Under the pieces are notes generated by a model, which saw nothing but the letters and a program-made list of their open reading frames with translations, was not told the origin of the DNA and did no database searches. From Bacteroidales bacterium (GTDB lineage Bacteria; Bacteroidota; Bacteroidia; Bacteroidales; F082), in contig JAFZKP010000052.1 of NCBI GenBank assembly GCA_017553625.1, positions 1 to 64,000 of the forward strand: a DNA stretch of 64,000 nucleotides, in the 5' to 3' direction. Shown piece by piece: positions 58,272 through 64,000 of this stretch. The number at the start of each line of letters is the position of its first letter. Within the stretch, counting starts at the first letter, position 1. The position numbers and the translations under genes were made by a program.

Positions 58272-58985
58272 ATGAAGATCTACAATCTCAAAAATAGAAT
58301 TGCCAACAATTACATCGTCGGTTTGGATGAAGGCGGATATGTACTGATTGATACCGGCTATGTGGAAGGCTATCATAACTTCCTGCAGCAGTTTGAGAAA
58401 ACAGGTGTTTCGCCCAAAGATATCAAGTATGTGTTTCTTACCCATGCCCACGATGACCATGCAGGTTTCCTGAACGATGTGCTAGCTCTAACCGATGCCA
58501 AGGTGATACTCCATCCCAAAGCCATCGAAAGATTGCTCAAAGGTCAAAACCCGTTTATTGGTGGTTGTTCCAGCCGATTGGCTTGGCTGTTTTGTCAAAT
58601 CTTGAAGCTCTTCGGAAAAGGCGAACACAAATTTCCTCCAATAAAAGAGGAATACCTCAATCGACTTATCACTATCGACTCGGAGGAGTTTAAGTCGCTC
58701 TCGTTACCTTTTGAAGTTATCGAAACTCCTGGCCACACCGCCGACCATATCGCCCTGTTGAAAGACGGTATCCTCTTCTGTGGCGATGCGGCAATGAACG
58801 GTTTCCCCAGCCTCAAGCGCGTCATCATTTGGATTGAGAATCTGGAGCAATACAAGCAGTCGTGGGACAAGATGATTGCACTCAATCCAAAGATGATTTA
58901 CCCATCTCATGGGAAGCCGTTTCCAACTAAAGACCTGGTAAAGTATCAACGTCATTTAAATAACATACGACTTTCCCCTCTTTAG
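58272..58985 (+). CDS. metallo-beta-lactamase fold hydrolase (237 aa)
   Basis: The HxHxDH metal motif is LTHAHDDHAG (H58, H60, D62, H63), followed by VIETPGHTADHIALLKDGIL (third-His region), FCGDAAM (bridging Asp) and MIYPSHGKPF (last His). All ligands of a dinuclear MBL enzyme are present. Substrates in this family range from thioesters to phosphodiesters and lactones, and none can be chosen. It is 36 bases after the membrane protein gene. Confidence 0.88.
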   Translation: MKIYNLKNRIANNYIVGLDEGGYVLIDTGYVEGYHNFLQQFEKTGVSPKDIKYVFLTHAHDDHAGFLNDVLALTDAKVILHPKAIERLLKGQNPFIGGCSSRLAWLFCQILKLFGKGEHKFPPIKEEYLNRLITIDSEEFKSLSLPFEVIETPGHTADHIALLKDGILFCGDAAMNGFPSLKRVIIWIENLEQYKQSWDKMIALNPKMIYPSHGKPFPTKDLVKYQRHLNNIRLSPL

Positions 58986-58999
58986 TTGCGGATTTTTTG

Positions 59000-59007
59000 T
59001 ACTTTTG
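59000..59007 (+). promoter_or_regulatory. -7 box of the AraC regulator gene
   Basis: TACTTTTG, 17 bases before the ATG at 59025. Confidence 0.45.
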
Positions 59008-59024
59008 CAAAAAAATAAATCCTG

Positions 59025-59861
59025 ATGGATACTGCTCATCTGAAAAAACACACTTTCAAGGATATGCAAGTTGGAATTGAGGTGAAAGACCTCAGTTTCG
59101 TGAAAAACTATCCTAAAATTTTCGCGAAAGCGCATCAAACGGATTTCTATCAGGTGATTTTCATTCAGTCGGGGAAGGCGTTTTTTAAGGTTGATTTTCA
59201 AGACGTTGTCGTTGATTCGGGTGAAATGGTGATGATGATACCGAATCAGGCTTGCGAATACGACACTTATGGAGGCTATTCCGGCAAAATAATACTGTTC
59301 ACCCCCGATTTTTATGGTGTTTCCGACAACGATACCGCATTTCTGCATAGCGCGGAGATTCTTAACCCCGTTAATGCAAACAGGACGGTTAAGGTTGACA
59401 CCGGCTTCGCCAACAACATTTTTCTGCTTCTTGAAAACGAATTGAACAACCCTTTCGACGCCTTTCAGCCAAGCATTGCCAGATGTCTTCTGAAAGCCTT
59501 GCTTTGCGAGTGTGAACGACAAATCAGCAGTTCCAGACTCAACTTATCGACTTCGCTCGCCCGTAAGTTTTTCAATCTGGTTGAAGAACATCTTACAGCA
59601 CATAAGAAGGCGGAATTTTACATTGACCATCTTCATGTTAGCGAAAAGAAACTGGCCGCAGAGATACGCAAATCTTGCGGACTCACCCCGAAAGGTTACA
59701 TTGACAGTCGGTTATTGTTAGAAGCTAAAAGATTGTTGAAATACAGCAACTTAACTACAAAAGAGGTGGCGTGGGAGCTGGGCTTTGAAGATGCTGCCAA
59801 TTTCTCCAACTGGTTTAAGAAGCGAACCAGAACCACACCGTTATTGTTTCGTGGACAATAA
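59025..59861 (+). CDS. AraC family transcriptional regulator
   Basis: A 278-residue regulator: N-terminal cupin-like sensing domain (YQVIFIQSGKAFFKVDFQDV, MVMMIPNQACEYDTYGGYSG) and C-terminal double HTH (about 175-278; HLHVSEKKLAAEIRKSCGLT, GYIDSRLLLEAKRLLKYSNL, TTKEVAWELGFEDAANFSNW). The N-terminal ligand is not predictable. It precedes a NAD(P)-binding protein, and a pair of direct repeats in the gap is a possible binding site. Confidence 0.9.
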   Translation: MDTAHLKKHTFKDMQVGIEVKDLSFVKNYPKIFAKAHQTDFYQVIFIQSGKAFFKVDFQDVVVDSGEMVMMIPNQACEYDTYGGYSGKIILFTPDFYGVSDNDTAFLHSAEILNPVNANRTVKVDTGFANNIFLLLENELNNPFDAFQPSIARCLLKALLCECERQISSSRLNLSTSLARKFFNLVEEHLTAHKKAEFYIDHLHVSEKKLAAEIRKSCGLTPKGYIDSRLLLEAKRLLKYSNLTTKEVAWELGFEDAANFSNWFKKRTRTTPLLFRGQ

Positions 59862-59877
59862 TCATCACCTCTAAAAA

Positions 59878-59913
59878 TTCCGATTTTTACAATTCTTTTC
59901 CGATTTTTTACAA
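59878..59913. promoter_or_regulatory. direct-repeat pair, candidate AraC binding site
   Basis: TTCCGATTTTTACAA (59878-59892) recurs as TTCCGATTTTTTACAA (59898-59913), 20 bp apart. A mirrored TCGGAAAAAGA follows. The site lies 100-135 bases before the ATG at 60012, suitable for activation of that gene by the AraC protein. Confidence 0.55.
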
Positions 59914-60011
59914 CGACTGACTGTCGGAAAAAGATTTTCTTTGCAGTCGAAAATCAAGACGGAAAGTTGAGAGATAATCAATTGTTATTAACTCAAAAGA
60001 AAGGAAAAGTT

Positions 60012-60668
60012 ATGAAAAATGTAGTATTAATCGGTGCAACGGGCTATGTCGGCTCTGCTATTTTGAACGAACTGGTCAACCGCGGCCACAAGGTGACGGC
60101 TGTGGTTCGTGACCCTGATAAGGTGGCTGTCCGCGAAGGAGTGGAAGCCGTAAAGGAGGATGTGACGAATGTTGAAGGCATCGCCAAGCTCGCCAAAGGC
60201 AAGGATGCCGTCATCTCTGCCTACAACCCCGGATGGGCAAATCCCCGTCAGTATGAGGAGACGCTGGAGAATTATCCTCTCATTGTGGAAGCCGCTAAAA
60301 GAGCGGGGGTGGAGCGACTGCTTATCGTTGGAGGCGCAGGAACGCTGTTCGTCAAACCAGGATTGCGGTTGATGGATACGGGTGCGCTACCCGAAGCTTG
60401 GATGCCGGGCGTCAAGTCGTTGGGCGAGTTCTACCTTAACACGCTGACGAAAGAGGAGAACATCGACTGGATATTCCTCTCGCCTGCCGCCAACCTCGGC
60501 AACCTGCAACCCGGCACCCGTACTGGAAAATATCGAGTAGGCAAGGACGAGTTGCTTGTGGACGAGAAAGGCGACAGCTTCATCTCTGTTGAGGACTACG
60601 CCATGGCGATGGTGGACGAATTGGAGACCCCGAAGCACCACAAAGAGCGTTTCACAGTAGCCTATTAA
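60012..60668 (+). CDS. NAD(P)-binding Rossmann protein (NmrA/SDR-a5-like, 218 aa)
   Basis: Start at MKNVVLIGATGYVGSAILNE (ATG 60012; the upstream frame to 59967 is in the AraC site region). GATGYVGSA is the glycine-rich NAD(P) loop. AVVRDPDK, VISAYNPG and LLIVGGAGTLF follow the pattern of atypical SDRs that lack the YxxxK active site and often work as redox sensors or isomerases. The function in Bacteroidales is unknown. The PNPOx-like gene follows at 11 bases. Confidence 0.85.
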   Translation: MKNVVLIGATGYVGSAILNELVNRGHKVTAVVRDPDKVAVREGVEAVKEDVTNVEGIAKLAKGKDAVISAYNPGWANPRQYEETLENYPLIVEAAKRAGVERLLIVGGAGTLFVKPGLRLMDTGALPEAWMPGVKSLGEFYLNTLTKEENIDWIFLSPAANLGNLQPGTRTGKYRVGKDELLVDEKGDSFISVEDYAMAMVDELETPKHHKERFTVAY

Positions 60669-60679
60669 CTTTTCAAGAA

Positions 60680-61084
60680 ATGATACAGAAAGCTTTAGAC
60701 TTCATTCAAGAGCACAACGAGGTTGCCTTTGCCACCTGCAAGGGCAACCTTCCTAAAGTCCGTGTCTTCCAGATCATGAAACAAGAAGGCACCACACTAT
60801 GGTTCGCAACATCCTCAAAGAAAAACGTTTATAAGGAATTGCAGAAAAACCACAATGTTGAACTTCTGTCGTGGGCAGATAATATCTCAGTACGTTGTGT
60901 CGGGAAGGTGGTTTTCAATGTCGATGAGGAAACAAAACAGTGGATTTACGACAACAATCCAGTGCTTTCGCGGCTTTACGACAGCTATGACAAGCTCGAC
61001 TATTTCCGCATGGATATCACAGCGATGGATTACTATAACCTGAGCCCCACACCGCCCGAGATTAAGCATTTCGATAATCTTTAA
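60680..61084 (+). CDS. pyridoxamine 5'-phosphate oxidase-like flavoprotein (134 aa)
   Basis: A PNPOx-like split-barrel protein: MIQKALDFIQEHNEVAFATC then GNLPKVRVFQIMKQEGTTLW, YATSSKKNVYKEL-type FMN contacts, and VELLSWADNISVRCVGKVVF. At 134 residues it is of the single-domain type. It likely binds FMN; the substrate is unknown. It follows the NAD(P)-binding protein in the operon under the AraC regulator. Confidence 0.82.
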   Translation: MIQKALDFIQEHNEVAFATCKGNLPKVRVFQIMKQEGTTLWFATSSKKNVYKELQKNHNVELLSWADNISVRCVGKVVFNVDEETKQWIYDNNPVLSRLYDSYDKLDYFRMDITAMDYYNLSPTPPEIKHFDNL

Positions 61085-61095
61085 TCAGCACCGAT

Positions 61096-61575
61096 ATGCA
61101 AGAGTTCTACTACAAATACCTTCCTGAAACGGATTCCTTCGGGCTTGATGGCTACGCTGGCGACGAATCCGAGGTGGTCATTCCAGCCACACAAGCAAAA
61201 AAGACTGTGACCATGGTTTTTGAGAGCGTCTTTAAAGGCCACACAGAAATCACCTCCGTAAAGTTTCCTGATGCTGTAAGTTTTATAGGCGGTTTCCTGT
61301 TCGACGGCTGCACCAACCTCCGGCGCATTGAGTTGCCAAAGGAGCTGGAGCACATCTGGCAGTACGCTTTTGTACGCTGCGGTGTCGAGGAAATCATCCT
61401 GCCTGAAAACGTGAAGTTCATCCCGCCTTACGCTTTCAAGAACTGCAAGAACCTGCGAAGAATCGTGTGCAACGACTCTTTGGGCGAAATATGCGCCCAT
61501 GCTTTTGAAGGATGCGACCAGCTGAAAGAGATTGTCTATGGCTCCAACACAAAAATCCCCAAGGAGTTTTATTGA
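61096..61575 (+). CDS. leucine-rich repeat (BspA type) protein (159 aa)
   Basis: Repeats of the LRR_5 type: FKGHTEITSVKFPDAVSFIG, FDGCTNLRRIELPKELEHIW, FKNCKNLRRIVCNDSLGEIC and FEGCDQLKEIVYGS. No signal peptide, so the protein is cytosolic or otherwise exported. It is 11 bases behind the PNPOx-like gene and may share its transcript. BspA-like repeats mediate protein binding. Confidence 0.85.
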   Translation: MQEFYYKYLPETDSFGLDGYAGDESEVVIPATQAKKTVTMVFESVFKGHTEITSVKFPDAVSFIGGFLFDGCTNLRRIELPKELEHIWQYAFVRCGVEEIILPENVKFIPPYAFKNCKNLRRIVCNDSLGEICAHAFEGCDQLKEIVYGSNTKIPKEFY

Positions 61576-61666
61576 CAAAGAAAATCAGCAACTCGGGCGA
61601 AGGCTTGAATTGCAGGCTTTGACACCTTAATTCTCTCATTTGTCGGACTTAAATATATTGGATAAT

Positions 61667-61906
61667 ATGACACTCGACACCTCTAATATGTGCTCCCACT
61701 TGCAGAAGAAACTGTTTAACGAGGACGGCGTATATCATCATCTATGGAAGGCTATGCAAGACGACCCGGAACTGACTGCTGTGGTTCGTTCCCGGCAGCT
61801 TCATATTTATCGGAATGGTAAGAAGGTGTTGGTCCTCGCCGGAAAAACAGCTCCCAAAATCATAAGGGAAGATGAGATTTGCGATTTATTAACAGAACAA
61901 CCATGA
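61667..61906 (+). CDS. small hypothetical protein (79 aa), possibly truncated
   Basis: Start at the ATG 61667 (MTLDTSNMCSHLQKKLFNED); the longer frame begins with TTG at 61640. The sequence YHHLWKAMQDDPELTAVVRS then RQLHIYRNGKKVLVLAGK and KIIREDEICDLL is protein-like and conserved in style. It ends 11 bases before the inverted repeat that brackets the ATPase, so it might be the 5' part of a gene cut by that insertion. Function unknown. Confidence 0.55.
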   Translation: MTLDTSNMCSHLQKKLFNEDGVYHHLWKAMQDDPELTAVVRSRQLHIYRNGKKVLVLAGKTAPKIIREDEICDLLTEQP

Positions 61907-61917
61907 AAAAACTATAT

Positions 61918-61966
61918 GATAGTAGTACTAAAAGTTCTTCAAAAAGTTATTTTTAGTACTACTATC
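61918..61966. repeat. inverted repeat left of the ATPase gene
   Basis: GATAGTAGTACTAAAA (61918-61933) and TTTTAGTACTACTATC (61951-61966) are a perfect 16-bp inverted repeat with a 17-base centre. A related copy is at 63437-63485 on the other side of the ATPase gene. Confidence 0.75.
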
Positions 61967-61980
61967 GATGATTTATTGGC

Positions 61981-63402
61981 TTAGTCGAACAAACTTTCCA
62001 TGTCTATAGAACTCTGAATCATGCCATAATAAGCATTCTTTTTGAGTCCATAAGTAGTAATAAAAGTGAGATGCAAAGCTTTGGATGTGCGAGTCTGTTT
62101 TCTGAATGATTCACGACGTTCCTGAATACGTTGCATATAGTCTTTTGTTATTTCAAAACCTGATGTTGAATACTTGATTTCACATAAATTGATAATTTGG
62201 TCTTTTCTGTCTATTACCAAATCTATCTGGCCACCTTCATTCTCATCTGTACTTCTCCATGAATACACATTGGTCTGTACACTTCTAATACCCAAAGCAT
62301 CTTTGATTTGAGGGATGTGATTCATGCATACAAGTTCGTAGGCAAATCCACTCCAAGATGTGTGTGCTGGTGTATAAAATGTATTGCTCCAATAATGCTC
62401 GTCAGGTAAAGAGTTGGGTTTGATGTGATGAAGATAAAACAGGGTGTACATGTCAATTAACTGATATGTAACGTCTCGTTTCCTGTTGCCGAAAGAATTG
62501 TATTTCCTTAAGAAATCGCAATTGCACAGGTTCTCCAAGCATTCTGTCATCTTGCCGTTCATTTCTATTTTCAGTTTGTCACAAATCTCCTTTCTTGTAA
62601 GCCCTCTGGTCTCTTTGGACAGAAGCTCTACAACTCTTTGGTAGATGGTGGAATTTTTGAATAATGACCTGAACAAGAAACTGTATTCTTCTCTGAGTTC
62701 TGCGTTTTTGCTAAAGAAAATGTTGTCTATGTTTTGTGAAAGACTTAATTCTTTCTGCAATTTGCTTTGATAGTATGGCGTACCTCCAAGTATCATATAG
62801 CACTCCACAATCTGATATCTGTTCCATATAATTCCTTTATTCAGAAGATATTCTTCTGTCTCTTTGAGTGTGAACGGAGCCAAATGTATGCTTTGAGTAA
62901 CCCTGTTATGAAGGCCTCCTTTGTCGCCAAGCAGTTTGTTTGTCATCCATGTGGTGGCCGAACCGCAAACAATAAGTTTCAAATCAGGTTGGTCGGAAGC
63001 CCATTCGTTCCAAAACAGCTCCAAGGCTCTTGTGAAATTTGATTTTGGAGTGTCGAGCCAAGGCAATTCATCAAGGAATATTATCCTGTGTTTCTTGGTG
63101 AGAGTGGAAAGATACTGGCGCAGTTGGTCAAATGCTTCAAACCAATCTGTTGGTTTTTTGAATTTCTTCCCGGAATAATTCCTCAATTGTCTTTGGAAAT
63201 TACTTAATTGCTCTTTTTTTGAGCACTCGTAAATTCCAGTTATGTAGAAATCGAAATTGTCTTTAAAAAAACGCTTGACCAGATAAGTCTTGCCAATGCG
63301 TCGTCTGCCGAACACTGCCACAAACTCTGCTTTTTCGGAATCTACACATCTTTGAAGTATCTCTTGCTCTTCTTTTCTGCCAATTAAAACCTGATCTGCC
63401 AT
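61981..63402 (-). CDS. AAA ATPase with DUF234-like nuclease-fold C-terminus (473 aa)
   Basis: N-terminal ATPase: MADQVLIGRKEEQEILQRCV, Walker A FGRRRIGKTYLVKRFF (about 32-47), Walker B RIIFLDELPWLD, sensor IVCGSATTWMTNKLL and the winged-helix-like HLAPFTLKETEEYLL. The C-terminal part has GGQIDLVIDRKDQIINLCEI-K, a D...E-x-K pattern of the PD-(D/E)XK fold (DUF234). Such archaeal-type ATPases are widespread in Bacteroidota and of unknown function. The gene is bracketed by two related inverted repeats. Confidence 0.88.
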   Translation of the reverse strand: MADQVLIGRKEEQEILQRCVDSEKAEFVAVFGRRRIGKTYLVKRFFKDNFDFYITGIYECSKKEQLSNFQRQLRNYSGKKFKKPTDWFEAFDQLRQYLSTLTKKHRIIFLDELPWLDTPKSNFTRALELFWNEWASDQPDLKLIVCGSATTWMTNKLLGDKGGLHNRVTQSIHLAPFTLKETEEYLLNKGIIWNRYQIVECYMILGGTPYYQSKLQKELSLSQNIDNIFFSKNAELREEYSFLFRSLFKNSTIYQRVVELLSKETRGLTRKEICDKLKIEMNGKMTECLENLCNCDFLRKYNSFGNRKRDVTYQLIDMYTLFYLHHIKPNSLPDEHYWSNTFYTPAHTSWSGFAYELVCMNHIPQIKDALGIRSVQTNVYSWRSTDENEGGQIDLVIDRKDQIINLCEIKYSTSGFEITKDYMQRIQERRESFRKQTRTSKALHLTFITTYGLKKNAYYGMIQSSIDMESLFD

Positions 63403-63415
63403 AACTATTTTTTTG

Positions 63416-63423
63416 CAAAAATA
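63416..63423 (-). promoter_or_regulatory. -7 box of the right-end ATPase gene
   Basis: TATTTTTG on the minus strand 14 bases before the ATG at 63402. The inverted repeat at 63437 lies right upstream, at the place of the -33 element, and may be an operator. Confidence 0.5.
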
Positions 63424-63436
63424 ATAAAAATATTGA

Positions 63437-63485
63437 GATAGTGGTACTAAAAGTGTAAATAAAAATTAGTTTTAGTACTGATATC
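63437..63485. repeat. inverted repeat right of the ATPase gene
   Basis: GATAGTGGTACTAAAA (63437-63452) and TTTTAGTACTGATATC (63470-63485). The left arm differs from that at 61918 by one base, and the right arm by three. The half-site core TACTAAAA is unchanged in all four arms. Confidence 0.65.
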
Positions 63486-63495
63486 TGATGTTTTT

Positions 63496-64000
63496 CTACT
63501 CAAGCGTATTGAACTTATCCATTGCCTCGCGTCTAACTCTGTCTTCAGCGTCGATGTATGGCTTCATTGTGTTGTAACTCTTATGACCAGTTATTTTCAT
63601 TATCACGACTGGATTAATGCCAAGACGGATTGCTGTGCAGAAAGAGCAAGTTGACCTTCCATTGTTACAAACTGATCAAAAGCCTCGAAGAAACTCATGG
63701 CGGATATGTCGGTTTTTCTGGTATCTGGGCCAAGGTACTCTTTGATTACCGTTTCAAGCCACTCTTTGTCTATAGTTACTTTATTTTGGTCTTCTTCAAA
63801 TCTGGTATTGATATTGTATCGCAGACCTTCGACCAGCTCGTTTGTTTTTGTGACGACTTTCTGCTCATCTTTGTTGGTCATACGAGATACCGATTTGATT
63901 CTACCAAACTCATCGTCCCAGTGTTTCACCTTGACAAATATTCCCGTTTTTGCCCTTAACTGCATTTTACGTCCACCAGTAAAGCGAACATAGACCTCAC
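63496..64000 (-). pseudogene. internally deleted tyrosine recombinase (integrase), 5' end beyond window
   Basis: Two pieces of a Bacteroidales tyrosine recombinase are out of frame with each other. The piece at 63603-64000 is the arm-binding and SAM-like N-terminus (VRFTGGRKMQLRAKTGIFVK, then WDDEFGRIKSVSRM, ISAMSFFEAFDQFVTMEGQL). The piece at 63496-63602 is the C-terminus with the catalytic Tyr region (LGINPVVIMKITGHKSYNTM then KPYIDAEDRVR). Most of the catalytic domain is absent and the frame shifts at about 63600. It is a dead integrase marking former mobile DNA. Confidence 0.75.

Overview
The window reads as a chromosomal segment of a Bacteroidota bacterium, most likely order Bacteroidales. 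Support: many genes are preceded by the Bacteroidetes -7 box TAnnTTTG, often with TTG or TTTG 19-21 bases upstream; Shine-Dalgarno sites are weak; and there is a SusC-like TonB receptor, a gldB homologue, a type IX secretion sorting domain, lipoproteins and coaX/lptC/ppiD in the usual Bacteroidota order. The species cannot be named from the sequence. Core genes alternate with accessory patches.

Left accessory region (1-18 kb). A partial AAA ATPase, two very small ORFs, a DUF5674 pair and a 5'-truncated AlbA_2/HATPase gene lead to a minus-strand locus. Read in transcription order this locus is: structured RNA copy 2, WG-repeat lipoprotein, second lipoprotein, structured RNA copy 1, proteasome-fold Ntn hydrolase, then (own promoter) dynamin-like GTPase, membrane/coiled-coil protein, HerA/DUF87 ATPase, zincin-WHH nuclease toxin, SUKH immunity protein, and a class II tRNA-like gene carrying a phenylalanine anticodon. 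The GTPase-to-immunity genes are tightly coupled and look like a polymorphic-toxin or conflict cassette with its own membrane-remodelling and pumping NTPases. It is the most interesting system here.

Middle region (18-41 kb). Mostly core metabolism and envelope: two Xaa-Pro aminopeptidases around a purine-salvage set (DUF5020 Tsx-like porin, NCS2 permease, guanine deaminase), a shortened GH16 protein with a T9SS tail, an acyltransferase, divergent outer-membrane barrels, a NadE-glutaminase-like pseudoenzyme, nucleoside phosphorylase, CinA, GldB, ComM/YifB, HicAB, an NPCBM-like protein, a TonB receptor, ribosomal protein L28 and a DegT aminotransferase.

Second accessory patch (41-49 kb). A decayed DUF6922/AbiEii pair sits between two copies of the 3' end of the aminotransferase gene. 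It is followed by an IS3-end palindrome, a second WG-repeat lipoprotein with a run of LPP20-like secreted proteins, an intact AbiEi/AbiEii module with a clear operator, and an HTH gene with a large nested-hairpin leader.

Right region (49-64 kb). The ppiD-CNNM-lptC-TPR-OMP-coaX operon, tRNA-Phe, then small redox and regulatory genes (YjdI-like ferredoxin, MBL hydrolase, AraC regulator, NAD(P)-binding protein, PNPOx-like protein), an LRR protein, an AAA ATPase bracketed by two related inverted repeats, and a broken tyrosine recombinase at the edge.
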